Notes: generated by a model from the sequence alone, not told the origin. Counted from the stretch's first letter, positions 23,171 to 35,989 are shown. The stretch: 64,000 nt of DNA from Lytechinus pictus (GCF_037042905.1 NC_087252.1:25220994-25284993); one strand, 5' to 3'. Translations and numbers: made by a program.

Positions 23171-25800
23171 ACCTCTTTTCATAATATAAACAAAGATAAT
23201 AACAAATCAAATTCTTTTCCATAATTGTAGTCTCCAATATAAGTCCTATTATGAATAGCAGTCCTCGGAGCACTTAATTTTAAATGGCGACTTCTATGTC
23301 AAACATCAATATTCATGACCTAGGTATATACCATATTTTAGGGGGGAGGGGGTTCTCAAAATTAAATAGGCAAGAGAGCAAACCGATCGTAGGCTATTTC
23401 TTTTTTATTTTCAACTGAAAATGAATCTGGTGTAATTTTCATTTGGAAAGAAAAAATACATTTTATATGCAGGTTTCAAAAATTTGGAGAAATAATTTGC
23501 CCCCCCCCCCGTCATGAACAGTAAGGTCTTATAATTGCTTCTTTCAAAACAAACTGAACTTTCACCCCCCCCTCTCTCTCTCTTTCTGTCTGTCTCTCTC
23601 TCAGAAACTGACATAACTATATGCATACAAGCAAATAATCTCCTGTCATTTTACTTTCTTTCCCACTCTTATCCTTATTTTTCTTGAATGATATTTTAAT
23701 TGACTGCTGTTTGATCTCATGTAACAGTGGTATCATCACATTTCAGTACAGTGCAACATCTTGCGCCATTTGTGCATAACAGCTCAGAAGCAATACATCA
23801 TCACAATTAATTGATAAATGAAAATTACCAAGATCAAAAAATTCAATTCAAAATTAACATGTTTATTAAGGAATCCATTTTCTAAAACATTGACATTAAC
23901 ATAAAAATAATAATTAGCATCTACCAAGCATTAAATTGTATTTTAAAAAATGAAGGCAATGCATAGCTAAAAAGGGCTGTTACTGGGTAAGGGTAGTATG
24001 GGGTGGGTATATAGATGTACAAAAATAGGATTAAGTACATTTTTCTACATTGTACAATGTTTGTTAAAATTTCATTCAAAGGATCTCGATGAGCCTATAG
24101 TTAATATTCCATAAAAGAGCATAAAAACCTTTGATATTCGTTTATTTTCTTCCACAAAAGTTTATCACTCAAAAAAATTGGTAAATTCCTTTCAAATTTG
24201 CTGACAAGAAATAGTCTTCTGATGTGAGAGCACTCCTCATAAGGGGGGGGGGGGGGTGGGACACAATGCCAGAATCCTAAAGAGTGCCTTCCCCAATCAA
24301 TACATTAGCGAATCATTAACAAAATTTGATTTGTCTACTGTCACTGTGCTTAGAATTCAATCTATTTTTGAAATATAGTCTATTTATATATTATTGCAGT
24401 GGTAGCCCATTTCACATTTTTTTAAAATGAAGATAACAATAAATGCAACTTAATAACCCTACATAATTTATGAAGACTTGCAGTGGCGTACCGTGGGTCA
24501 CGGCATCGGGGGGGCACCAGCAAAAATTTTGAGACCGTTTCATATCTCTTCTTGGCACTTATGTTGTGATACCAGTACTTAAACAGCTTAGGAAGTGGGA
24601 AACCTGCATGGTAAAAAAGAGAAAAGAACATAATAAGCTGTAAATTATTTTTACTCATCTAGTCCAGTTTAGTAAAAAAAAAAGATGTAAACTCTATTTT
24701 ATATCTTCAGTGATAAAACAAGTTTAGCACATGCAGTCACTTTCGTCCCACATCCAGATAAATTCATATATCAATATAACTATCTACAGTATGTTTTGAA
24801 AATAAAGAGTGAAAATTAATTCAAATATTTATCAGAATTTTGTGATAACTGTTAATATCTTGGGTTTTTTATGCAAATGCATGTATAGACAGGAGATATG
24901 GATAATTAGTATGCAGTGTTAGAAATGGAAATACTGCTGAATCTGAATTCAAACAAATATTAACTCACAATGGAACTTTAACATTACATGATATCGCATC
25001 ATGTTTCAGCACAATTGGCCATAGCCCACCCCCTCCCAAAAAAGGGGAAATATTCATTTATTATTATTTTTTTTTTTTTAGGGGGGGGGGGGTGATGAGC
25101 TTAGATACAGCCTGTATATTATCAAAACAGTAAGCATACCTTGCAATTTTTCCATTCAGATATCCTGTTCCTCATTAGATTGTAACTAACACTTGCTGAT
25201 CGGCATGGTTCTCAATTTTGTACTTCTGACTAGGTGTGAACTGCTAAGAACTTGGTCCCACTGGATCTGCAATTGACAATTTAAATTTGAGAGTTTTAGA
25301 GATAATAAAATTACTCTTCTTAAACAATATTTTTGAAATTTCCAGCTGCCCATATCCCAGGTCTATGAATGAATATTCCAAACTAGAACAAAAAAGTTAT
25401 CTGGACCCGAAACTTCATTCTCTATCACATAGAGGCATAGGCCTATACCTCACTCTGTTTATAAAAGTAAAATTATTCCAACCACATATTTCTACAGCTG
25501 TATATAGCTGAATCTGGTCTATGCTGGGCCTGTATAACTTAAGAATCACATCACATTTGAATGAAGTAAACACTAAGAACGTTTTCAAATTACCACCCCA
25601 GGCCGGACCCAGGGTATCCCGTTCAAATAGACTTGATTTAGGTCTAGGGTAGGCTACGCCATTTCATTCAAATCTAAGACTAAGACAAGTAACACTTAAC
25701 ATAACAGACATTAATGCTAAGTCAATCGTATTTCAACACTGATTATTCTGAAGTAAAGCGTTCCTGAATAAAAGAAACTGCTGAGAATTATACTTATTCA
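23171..25800. other. Stretch without recognised gene
   Basis: No supported coding sequence. It contains G or C runs near 23503, 24244 and 25081, a CT repeat near 23570-23600, and a 'cagtggcgtaccgtgggtcacggcat' type repeat at about 24481 that has the style of old interspersed elements. Confidence 0.35.
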
Positions 25801-25805
25801 TATGA

Positions 25806-25886
25806 AGATGAAATAGAGGGGACGGACTAGGCCTAAACTTCAACTTTCAAGCTTGAAGTTTGGGCCTAGTCCGTCCCCGCTATTTT
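25806..25886. repeat. Near-perfect hairpin, ~34-bp arms
   Basis: The arm 'ataGAGGGGACGGACTAGG...' pairs with '...CCTAGTCCGTCCCCGCTAT' around an 8-12 base loop ('tttcaagctt'). It lies alone in single-copy-looking sequence. It could be a tiny MITE or a precursor-like hairpin. Transcription cannot be judged from sequence. Confidence 0.75.
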
Positions 25887-26860
25887 CATACCCCATGACT
25901 ACATCGACAATCTCGCTCGGCTAGCACCGGTGATATCAAAGGCCGGATCCCGCTCTGACCATATCCCTACATTGACCTAAATTTGAATAGGCCTAAAATC
26001 GACAGTTTGTCGTTACTAAAAAACAGGAGGTCGGAAACAAGTCCACATCTACCCCTGATAATTGTCTAATCACAATAAAACTGAAATAAATGTTTACTTT
26101 GGACCTACATGAAGCATTCCGATGAATGTCTAGATCTACGACAAACTGTAGACCCCTAGTCCTAGATATAGTATTTTTGAGAAACTCAATGATCACACTT
26201 ATTTGGAAGTCAGGCAAAAGAAATATTGAAATTGAGGTTTACATAGTGCGTAATACAGGATGAGCCCCGAACCCCGGCAAACACATTACAATTTGCAAGT
26301 GAGATCAAAACATGAAAATGAGCGTAACTTACTTTTATTCCTATGGAATGTCATTAGAATAGTATTGATGTTCCCTCCAAGATTTTCCGCTCCAATGAAG
26401 TTCACTCAGAAACCATGATTTCGAACATCAATTCTATAAACAGATAATTAGTCTAGCTATTTCGTTTCAGAAACTTCAAATTCGCAGAGTCCAAAAGAAC
26501 GACACTTCGCACAGATATCGTAGGGAATTGTGGGACGGAAAAAATGTTTAATGCATGAGTACATGAATAAAACATTAGCGTTTAATCCAATCATACAAGT
26601 GCATTATGCGTATTTTGACGTCATTCTCATGAATAAAACATTGACCCTCCAAAATCATCCTTCAAATTGTCCGCCGGCAGCCATGTTGGCTATGTACAAA
26701 ACCTATGGGAAATAAAAACGCGCGGAAAGAGTTCCCTCTCTAGCTCCCTTCGGGAGCTTATACGTAAGATCGTATCTCTGTGGCAGAAACAAAGTATAGC
26801 GCCAGCTTGTGACGAGACCTCTTTGATGAGGAGATCTAATTCACCTTTTCAAATAGCATT
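25887..26860. other. Stretch before the tRNA gene
   Basis: No supported exon. The part from about 26500 to 26800 is richer in CpG and contains 'gtccgccggcagccatgttggc' and 'gggaattgtggga', which look promoter-like, but no gene could be attached to it. Confidence 0.3.
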
Positions 26861-26933
26861 GCCCGGTTAGCTCAGTCGGTAGAGCATCAGACTTTTAATC
26901 TGAGGGTCGCGGGTTCGAGTCCCTCATCGGGCG
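26861..26933 (+). tRNA. tRNA-Lys (anticodon TTT)
   Basis: A 73-base cloverleaf is readable. The acceptor stem GCCCGGT pairs with ATCGGGC, with discriminator G. The D-arm is in 'agctcagtcggtagagc', the anticodon stem CAGAC/.TCTG carries loop CTTTTAA, and the T-arm is GGGTTCGAGTCCC. The anticodon TTT reads lysine AAA/AAG codons in cytosolic translation. Internal A-box (TAGCTCAGTCGG) and B-box (GGTTCGAGTCC) promoters are intact, there is no intron, CCA is not encoded, and a T5 pol III terminator follows at about 26943. It is a normal nuclear gene and not a SINE, because no tail or body follows. Confidence 0.97.
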
Positions 26934-26941
26934 AGAGCAAG

Positions 26942-26956
26942 ATTTTTGTTTTTTGT
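26942..26956 (+). terminator. Pol III terminator of tRNA-Lys
   Basis: TTTTT and TTTTTT runs begin about 9 bases after the tRNA 3' end. Confidence 0.8.
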
Positions 26957-27088
26957 GTGACATCATTGGATACGCGAATGAAGCAATAAAAACTGGATTG
27001 TATTTGTGTTGTCATGGGAATAAAGTTTCCAAATAACTACATCAAAATCATCTTAAGAATGCATCAAACCAGGATTCGCTTGCCCAAG

Positions 27089-27312
27089 TTGATTTGATTT
27101 GATTTTATTTTATTTTACATATTTCACAAGTACAAACAAAATAATGAAACAATATCAGAAAACTTATGAGAATACAAATCAGACAAGGCATACCAATTAA
27201 TTCAAATTAAAGAAAATAGCGATTTGGAATTAAAGACAATTTAAAAGAGTGAAATATGAGGGAACCTGCATAAAAAAGCAAGGCTTGTTAAGTCTGCAGG
27301 ATCCAGAAAAAA
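27089..27312 (-). mobile_element. 3' end fragment of a Jockey/CR1-like LINE
   Basis: Read on the minus strand it contains 'aagccttgcttttttatgcagg', close to the 3' part of the 18.8-20.8 kb LINE. It ends in AATAAAATAAAATC followed by (ATCAA)n, the short tandem tail typical of that group. Only the 3' non-coding end remains. Confidence 0.65.
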
Positions 27313-27845
27313 AAAATCGGTCTTAATGAGGAGAGGACAGGTAAGTAAATTGATTATCTGGCGACCCCAACTCAAGCTCTGCTTTCCGGGTTTTCGCCTC
27401 CTTCAAAATTGTGTCGAAATATATACTGTATTCGTTACTATGTCAAATATTATTTTGTATCTGTTTGAAGGAAATAAATGTGATTTTCAATCAAAAATCA
27501 ATTATAACAAAGTAATGCCAAAAATGTGACGATTGTGTAAGGAATACAAAAAAAATAAAAATAAAAAAGAGTCCGCCACTCTATGACTATTATTTATTAC
27601 TCATTACTCGGCCAGAGCGTATTAACAAAGTGCAATGATATAAAAGTTTACAAAGGGAAATTATAAGAATTGATAAGCATCGCTTTCAATTTACGTTTGA
27701 ATATATTAAGTTTACCAAAGTTGCGGCTCCGATCTCGTATATTTTGTATACACATAAAAAAAATATTTGCTTAAAGTTTATATTTTCTCAACGAAAATCC
27801 CGTTATTTTCCCTCGGTTATTTAGGAAATCACAAATTTTGTTCAT

Positions 27846-27877
<32 letters not shown>

Positions 27878-28050
27878 GCGGCAGCATCATAATCCTCATT
27901 AAGTAATAGATAGCCTATATACATGTAGAAAGATATATCAATACGCATACATCGTATACAGATAGATCTGTCGATTGATCAAATAAATATATTGGAGAGA
28001 TATTAGGGGTAAAACTATAGCTTATAGAATTTGTTTGTGCATCGGGTGAA
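27313..28050. other. Stretch without recognised gene
   Basis: AT-rich sequence including a CAT/CAG trinucleotide repeat (about 27844-27892, with eight consecutive CAG). No supported exon. Confidence 0.4.
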
Positions 28051-28052
28051 AT

Positions 28053-28265
28053 TAAAGAGAAATGCCAGTAGTTGCAGTAAACACTGATTTCATGAGAAAG
28101 TCTGTAAAACCAGGCTTAATTGTCAGTATATCATCGAGGATCTAGATCTGGTACAGTTACATAAACTGAACTTTGTGAAATCTTGAAAATCGACGCTGAA
28201 AAATGTTCACACTGAAGATCACCAACACAGATAGGCACACGTGGGACAGTGTATTATTATTGCTG
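28053..28265 (+). repeat. Interspersed repeat, copy 1
   Basis: About 210 bases beginning 'taaagagaaatgccagtagt' and ending near 'cacgtgggacagtgta' recur at 58417-58625 with only scattered differences. The copies are in the same orientation. No inverted ends or coding potential were seen. Confidence 0.85.
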
Positions 28266-28862
28266 GAATAAAGACCCGACGGAAGTGACCGAATCCGCGC
28301 TTATTTTGCTTATTTCTCAGCAATTACACAATTTCTTCCAGAATCCTTTTGCACATATTCTTTATTCGTACAAACAGACACTTGGGTGGTCATTATATTA
28401 GATTCTGTAAAAAGTCATTTTGAGATCGTTACCAGAACTGGAATTTATCTTTAAGCTGCATTTCAAGAAAAACGAGCGGTTATATTCATTTTTCGTCACG
28501 CGCCGGCGAACAGACAAGCGTACTAAACCTTCACACAATGGGTTACATTCCTAAATGAAAAGCCCTCTTTTCAATATGCCATGCCGTTGTCCTACAAAAC
28601 AGTTTAGGGTTCATTCGTTGGGCGGGGACGCAATAGGCAAAACTTTTTTTACGACTGCGTTTGAATATTTGTAAAGAGTAATCTTCAGGTCAAAACTGTG
28701 TATGACACCTGACCTCGTCTTAATCATTTATCATCTAGAACCTATAACCTTGGATTTGGAGCTATTAGTTGGTAAGTGTATAGATTTAAAGTATCTATAT
28801 TCATGTATAAACTGATAATAATAACGATGTCCTTGGCGCTTAATACAAGGACATTGTGATAT
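28266..28862. other. Stretch without recognised gene
   Basis: Nothing recognisable beyond unremarkable AT-rich sequence. Confidence 0.3.
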
Positions 28863-29040
28863 ACTGTAAAAACGCTGTTTAAAATTTTAAGCACGTAGTT
28901 TAAGCCCGTCACTCTAACATCTATTGGTTAAACTTTTCAAACAAGTTTTTAAAAAAGTTTAAACAATTACAATTTTGTAAACAACTTTTTGTTAGAGTGA
29001 CAGGCTTAAACAACTTGCTGTTATTTTTTTTTTACTGTGT
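28863..29040. mobile_element. Short MITE with imperfect inverted repeats
   Basis: 'tactgtaaaaacgctgttta' at the left is matched by the inverse of 'aacttgctgttattttttttttactgtgta' at the right. Inner words 'gcccgtcactctaacat' and 'gttagagtgacaggc' also pair. Confidence 0.7.
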
Positions 29041-29189
29041 ATACTATACGCCTACAAGGCAGTGGCGTATCATTCTTAATTCATATTTGCCTATATGAAT
29101 TATGTTTATACTTATTCTCCAAAGTGGGAGTAGAACTTATAGACAAAACATGACGCGACAACGTAACATTGATTGCTCGCAAGTATTGC

Positions 29190-29432
29190 ACTGCAAAAAC
29201 GCCGGTGTTAATTTAACACCAGTCTGGTAACTATATATCGGTCAACACCGGAGAAGTGTTGAATCAACACCGTTTTGGCGTTAGGCTGAAAACAATTTGG
29301 CATTTAAGCAACACCAATCAAACCAATATATGTTTGATTCTTAACTGGTGTTGTTTCAACGTGCTTCTCTGGTGTGGACTGATATAAATACCGGGCTGGT
29401 GTTGAATTAACACCGGTGTTTTTGCAGTGTAA
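29190..29432. mobile_element. MITE with CACTGCAAAAACG ends
   Basis: CACTGCAAAAACGCCGGTGT at the left pairs with ACACCGGTGTTTTTGCAGTG at the right. The interior repeats 'ggtgttgaattaacacc' style palindromes. A left-end remnant lies at 601-665. No transposase and no certain target duplication. Confidence 0.8.
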
Positions 29433-29798
29433 TTTACCAACGAAACGAAGAAGAAGTAAAATCATATGACATATTGATGCATGGTCATATTCTTGGACTT
29501 ACGTATTAATTATTTATACAGCAAATCAATATCTATCATTGTACATAGTTTTGTATTTCTAGTTACTTTGTAAATTTGTTTAAATTCGGTCTTCATGAAC
29601 TTACTTCCGATTCGTTCTACGATCATCTTCTTAAAAAGAATGTATTGACCTATTGCATGACATCAACTATAGAGTGTACGAAGTTATTGTTTCCACAAAA
29701 CGTGGTCTAAGGCTTAGAATAAATTTATCTATAACTTAGGTAAAATTCAATCCCAGAAGAAAGTGATTAAAAAAAGGTGACAAACGCAAAAGTGTTAA

Positions 29799-30397
29799 AG
29801 GGGAATCCAACCCAAGTAAAAACTTGTTTTTATAAGGAAAAAAAAAATCAGACAAGTTGATAGGTGAAAGTTTGAACAATATTGGACAAACAACAAGAAA
29901 GTTAGGAATTTTTAAAAGTTGTAAATATTGGTAATCACTATACCCATGGAGACTTCAAATTGGCCGCATATGGGATGCCATATATAGTGATGTAAGGCAA
30001 GGACTACTCTTCCATGTACCCCAATACATATTATGGCTAAAATGTCATTTTTCCCAAAAGTTTTATTTCAAATTATATTTTTCTTTCATGAGGACATAAA
30101 ACAATATACTACCTGGGTTATATTTAGATTACTGCCCCAGGGGAATGGGTACTTAGGAGAAAACCACAAATCCCTGATAATAAAGTACATGGCCTATGGG
30201 TAAGTTGTCCTTGTCCCTTGTCATAATTTACTTACCCAGTTGCCAATTTGAAATCTACATAGTATTAGTGATCTCAATTTTAAAGCAGCTTTAACTTTGT
30301 TATTGCTTGTCCGATTTCTTTCAAACTTTCACCATTCTGTTAAATTTAGTTTTCTCCTTCCCAACACAACACTTTATGACCAAGGCTGGATTCCCCT
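29799..30397. mobile_element. 599-bp TTAA-type MITE, intact copy
   Basis: AGGGGAATCCAACC at the left and its inverse GGCTGGATTCCCCT at the right are flanked by TTAA on both sides (29795-29798 and 30398-30401). TTAA duplications are produced by Kolobok and piggyBac transposases. No transposase is present. It is the uninterrupted counterpart of the split element at 21448-22658. Confidence 0.85.
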
Positions 30398-30504
30398 TTA
30401 ATGAGTGGAAATAGGAGAAAGGAGAAGATTTGTTTCTTTTATTGCAGCCATTTCAGTCTTTGAATAATGGCGAACACTCTTAGTAATTAAGATAATAATA
30501 ATTA

Positions 30505-30797
30505 ACAGGGGCGGATCCAGGATTTCCCAAGGAAAATTTTACAAGCCAAAAAAATTATTCAAAAAAGTTTTCAACCCAAAATGAGGTTCATTACGTCCAC
30601 GAAAGAAAAGAAAAAAAAAAGGAAAGGTCGTCACTTGTGTTCCAACCACATATTCCGATCAAAAATAAATCCTGTGACTTTAAAAAGGGGCACACTTGTG
30701 TAAAAACGGCATATTTACATTAATTTTTTTTATTATGGCTCTCAAGGGGGGGGGGGCACGGGCCGGATGTGCCCCCTCCCCTGTATCTGCCACTGAT
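30505..30797. mobile_element. Possible MITE with CAGGGGCGGATCC end
   Basis: 'caggggcggatccagg' at the left pairs imperfectly with the inverse of 'cccctgtatctgccactg' at the right. Similar 'aataattaa' words lie outside both ends. The interior has a G run (about 30746). Confidence 0.5.
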
Positions 30798-32590
30798 AAT
30801 TAATATTGAGAAGCGGCAGTATATATACAATTTACCATAGCGCTTATAATTTGAGTTTATACGCCTACATTAAGCAATAAATAACAATACTAATTAACAA
30901 TCAATCATGTCAATAGTGAAAAGAAAAATGAGAATAGATTAATGAGGGGGGGGGGGGTTGTGGATTTACGGTAAATTTTGAAGGCAGGAATATTAGAAGC
31001 CACTTAATGGAAAAGTGATAGCATTCTAAGACTGTCATTGGTAGCTGATGTGCACGGGAGAACCAGTTACACTGATTTCAATTCGAAGCGTTACCATGAT
31101 TACATTCAGAACGGAAACGAGACTCAAAAACTTCCATTCAGAACGGTTCTGATCGGAAGTTTTCGAATCTCTGTTCTCTTCTGGTGGCGGTGGTGATCTC
31201 TTTCATGGTAACGTCCGCCATAACTGTTTGGCATAGGCCTCCATGTAAATTGCTCTTTTTTGTCGACGCTTGTGTTTTTTTTTTGCCGCACAAAATTCCC
31301 ACTCAACCATGCTCTATAGGGTAATGCGAGAATAATAATTAAAAAAACCCTGAACAATGTGTGCCTTGGTGGAAGCCATCTTAAATCCACCCCTAATAAT
31401 AGACACATTGTCCAGCCACAAGCTAGACCAGGACTCGACTGAATAGAAATCTCTAACTCAAAAGGTGATTTGGGCCATCTGATTGACCGTACTCTCAGTA
31501 TTATCGGGTCAGATTTTTCACACAAAGCATCATGGGTAATATGATATTAATAACGCGTCTACTTTAAACCACTGAGATGAGACCGGAATTCGCGCGCCAA
31601 AGCATTAGAAGTCCGCCATACATAAGCGATGTTATTATTATTTTTGCAATGAATGACAGATAAGGTAAACTCCGGATCGCATTGTCGAAAGTGTGATTTT
31701 TTTTTAAACTTGAAAAACAACCTAGACCCCATCAAACAGTTGCAATATATTCAGGTCAAACTTAAATTTGGTCTCGTGTTGTGAACTTTAGTGATTGGAA
31801 TATGAGATTAATCTCAGTTTTTATTTTAATCTATTGCAATTATTTTTGTGACGTGGTCGATTATTTCTTCATATAATAATAAAAAATGATAATTTTTGGT
31901 TCTTATAAATATCAGCATGATTGCGTTCACAGGTTCGTTCCCCAGACGTTGCATGGCGTTAAAGGTAAAGTTCAAACCCATCAAAGTGACATGATACGGG
32001 ATCGGGACGCAGGTTCGACCGGCCTAATATTAATGCTCATTCACATATTTTTGTACCAAATTATAGTTTATCATGCTCCTAAAATTTAACAAAAATCCAC
32101 TGCCCCCTATCCCTCTTCCAACTCTCACCTTCTCTCTCCATACCATTATGTCTATCCTAGTTTCGCCCATGCATGTATACACATCCTACTTTTTAGTTGC
32201 TTTCGTCTATGTCCTTCGAAGCACCTTCAAAGTATGCACACCATACTGCTTGTCGATTCAATTCCTACCATCACAAGATGTATGCCTGTTATCCTAACTG
32301 TTTGGAAAAAAGACCTACAAACACAACAATAAAGACCATCATGATCTTGCATTCAAGACCATGGGCGCAAACAAAAAGATCGATCACTTGGGTAGAGAAA
32401 GTACTCTCAGATTGTCCAGTCGGAGACAAAAGTTGCTTTATCTTTTAAGTACACTATTTAATCTTTCCGTTACACAAAGATAACCTCTGTAGCCTTTTAT
32501 GAATCACTTCCATTATACCACGCCCTATATACGTTCCAGTAGGCCTATGCCATATTTATACCTGGGTACCCCCTCCCCCTTTTCGACACC
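30798..32590. other. Stretch without a convincing gene
   Basis: It contains a G run at about 30945 and a minus-strand open frame of 133 codons at 31124-31525 with no recognisable domain. Within it, a separate 27-codon frame starts at 31221 in good start context. No donor site supports a first exon, so I left it uncalled. Confidence 0.3.
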
Positions 32591-33800
32591 CTCTCCGAGT
32601 GCATCTGATGGAAAGAGCACAGTGTCCCAACAGTCTTTTCATAGTGTGTTCACAGTGTGGAACACGATGTGAATTCACCTTCACAAAGTCAAAATTGAGC
32701 ATTTTAACAGTGTGGAACCCGTCTGAACATAGTCCACTTTGTGAACACACTGTGAACATTGATCACACCATGGAGATATAAACACTACATGCTCATACTA
32801 CCGAGATGTCCACAGTATCGACACCATTCCCGAATAGTCCCTGACGGAAATAACACAGTGCCCCCACAGTGTGTTCCTAGTGTGGGAAACAGTGTGAAAT
32901 CACCTTCACACAGTCAAATTACAGCATTTTTCAGTGTGAATAACATCTTCTCATTGTCCACTATCTGAACACATTGTGAACACTCACATCATAGACACCA
33001 TGCATTCACTCAATGCTCAAACTACCGAGATGTCCACAGTATATCGACACCATTCCCGAATCGCCCCTGCTGGAGCTATCACAGTGTCCCACAGTGTGTA
33101 GGACAGTGCTAGTGTGAAATCCCCTTCACACTGTCAAATGTGAGCATTTTAGCATTGTGTGAAGAACATCTTCACAGAATTCACAGAGTTCACTATATAT
33201 GAACACACTGTGAAAATTCTCACTGTAGAGGTGTTCATAGTGTGAATATCATCTTCACAGAGTTCACTATTTGACCACAATGTGAACATTCACACCATGG
33301 ACACCATTCACTCCATGCTCACACTACCGAGATGTCCACAGTGTGAAATCACCTTCACATAGTCAAATTTCAGCATTTTAAACAGTGTGAAACACGTCTG
33401 AAGATAGTCCACTATGTGAACACACTGTGAACATTCACACCATGGACATCAATTACTCCATGCTCACACTACCGAGATGTCCACAGTGTGAAATCACCTT
33501 CACACAGTCAAATTTCAGCATTTTAAACAGTGTGAAACACGTCTGAACATAGTCCACTATGTGAACACACTGTGAATACCCACAAAATGGAGATGAAATG
33601 TTTTCACACTGTTGAATTCGAATGTTTTAATAGTGTGCATCACATCTGCACACATAGTTAACTACGTGGACACACTATGAACGCTCTCACTGTTGAGGTA
33701 TCCACAGTGTGAAATTATTTTCGCATTGGTAAATTTGACTAATTTAACAGGGTGTATCGCTTTTTCACGTTGTCCACTTTGCAAAAAACTGTGAACACTC
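32590..33800. repeat. CACAGTGTG tandem array, ~140-bp units
   Basis: About eight degenerate units share 'gagatgtccacagtgtgaaa', 'tcaaatttcagcatttt', 'agtccactatgtgaacacac' and 'cattcacaccatggacacca'. The units at about 33330-33470 and 33470-33580 are nearly identical. Each unit contains pairs of complementary words (cacagtgtg/cacactgtg), so single strands could fold. Open frames on both strands are by-products. Confidence 0.9.
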
Positions 33801-35985
33801 GGGTTACTTTCAGTGAATTTGCGCATTCTAAAACTCCATATTATCTGCACTTGTTGATTTACCTCAGTTGATAACTTGATGACGACTTATTTCTATATAT
33901 TTGATTTATTAGTTTTTATTAATCAATTAGTTATCTGTTTACATGCATTTATTCCTTTTTCTAAATTCTTTCTTTATTCTTACTTTAATTCATTGCTGTC
34001 TTCTCCACTCTACACATCTATCTATTTTCCATTTCTTTTGGATCTTTTAATGATCATATGAACAAAATATATTTCCATATGAACAAGATTTCTATTGAAG
34101 TGAATAGTGCCCCCAACCCCAACATACACAGAAGCATTAGCACAAGAGATAACTACAAATAATCCCCCTTTTAGTTCTGCTATAACATGATATATTATTC
34201 ACTTAATATTATATTAATGAAGTTGTCATGAGCGCCTGTAATCATGCAGAGGTTTGAGGTTCGAGCCCCGGGCCATGTCTCTCGGATGACGGGGTAAAAG
34301 TTCGGCCCAGACGTAGATAATATATTTTTGATGCACGTTTGTAAAAATAAAAACAACAACAAAATGCAGGTCACAGAGATACGGTTGAGTGTCCAGGGCA
34401 TGACGATTTATGAAGATTACGTTTGGTTCGTAGTTCTGCCGAAATAAAACCGCTTTGGAGCAGACCGAATAAAAAGTCAAATACAGATCAGAGTATGTTA
34501 AGACGGTTTCTCAGTAGTCATTGACTAGCTCCGACTTTTGTAATAGTGTGAACACACCTTAAACATATTACTCCATACAGTAGCTTAATGAGACCAAAAT
34601 TTTGAGGGGGTCAAGACATGGCGTATGGGGAAAATTGTCTTCCACACTTCAAGCGAGCGAAGCGTTCGCATGTAATAAGTAAAAAAAAAATCCCTTTTCA
34701 GTACCAAAATCTATTTTTGTGATAGATTTTGACATATCATTTACAAAATAATATCATCACCCCTTTTTCTTTATTTTTTTCCCTTTCTCCTTTTTTTTCG
34801 TAGTCGTGAAAATTTTAGGGGGTCCATGTCCCCCAAGACCCGCATCGACCCGTACGCCAGTAACTCTATACCGTATCTCCCACTTCTCTGGTACGCCTGC
34901 AACCTATAGCTCACACCCAGGCAACAACCTTCCTCTCTTTATGAAAAGTTATTAGACGACAATAAAACTCCTTCCACCACACATGAGGGAGCTTTCTAAG
35001 AATTACGAATGATAAATGTTAGCCCACTATTTTCTACTGACACTATTACTACCGACAGGTTTTACTCTATAGTTTGTGTAGACAACGTAACGCGAAATAG
35101 CTTGGTCGAGAAGAGGGCACAACTTCCCACACCCATGTATTCTTGGCAGCCATGCCCCAATGCTCCTATTGTCTCGCCAATGATTTTAGACTCGGCTTGC
35201 AATCAGGGTTGGCTTTCTTTTTCGATCCCCTGCACACAGAAGAATAAAAAAGAACATACAATGCCGGTATTATACTCTGGAAGGCGTCTCTGACGATGAT
35301 TCAGAAGGCTATTGATCCCACGTACACACGGCTGGTGCAGCTTCTCCTAATACGTGTACCGCAAAATATGCGAAATTATTTCCACAACAGAATATAATTT
35401 TCGGTTGACCAGCCACACCCCTCACGAAGCGGATAAGATAAGTTATGAAGCCCATGCAACAAAGTTCGACTAGGTTCTGACTGACGGCAGTGTTTCTGGA
35501 AAATTTGCAATGGGGGAACTTTTTACATGCGCTTTTATATGACATGATCGCTTAATCCACCACATATACAAGGAGAGAGTAGAACATTACTACCAAGTGT
35601 GCTCGAGTTTGAAGTTTGCTTTCATACTTTTTCATTGGAAGTTTTAGTAAAAATATGGTAAGTAAAACAATGGTATGTTACATGTGATGTATCCTTGTGT
35701 AAAACAAGACAAAGTCCTGTCGTGTTACCGTTCCTTAAATTTTCATACATGCATCATTATGTATATGTATTATCTAATTGTCTGTTATTAAATACTAACC
35801 CCGTACTGTACTTAATCAAGTCCAATATTGAATTACCACTGTAGTGTACTACTTCTTCTTCCTCTGTGTTCAATTCCTCCGTTCACCAGAGGACTGCAAG
35901 CCTCAAGTTCCGATGTTACCATAATACATGCGTCCACCCTACGCGCAAAATGCATGCATCTTTAATTTTGATAATAATTATAGGA
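33801..35985. other. Stretch without recognised gene; possible SINE-like piece near 34.24 kb
   Basis: A B-box-like 'ggttcgagccccgg' at about 34257 with 'gagcgcctgtaatcatgcagagg' upstream hints at an old tRNA-derived fragment, but the A-box and tail are unclear. A short 'gcgagcgaagcgttcgc' piece near 34653 belongs to the GCGAGCGCG family. A 94-codon open frame at 35009-35293 shows no domain. Confidence 0.35.
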
Positions 35986-35989
35986 ACTT

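Noticed and set aside
26500-26800. CpG-richer stretch with promoter-like words near 'cagccatgttggc'
   Set aside because: The minus-strand ATG there runs into a stop after eight codons, and no donor site or exon could be linked to it.
31138-31221. Minus-strand ATG in good context opening a 27-codon frame, like a first coding exon
   Set aside because: It ends in TGA without any usable splice donor before the stop, and no neighbouring exon was found.
31124-31525. 133-codon minus-strand open frame
   Set aside because: No recognisable domain, unusual composition and no splice or polyadenylation context.
34225-34400. Possible tRNA gene or SINE with B-box-like ggttcgagcccc
   Set aside because: No cloverleaf can be drawn and the A-box and tail are unclear, so it was mentioned only as a possible remnant.
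35009-35293. 94-codon open frame
   Set aside because: No domain, no splice or polyadenylation signals, and no homologous copy in the window to support coding.
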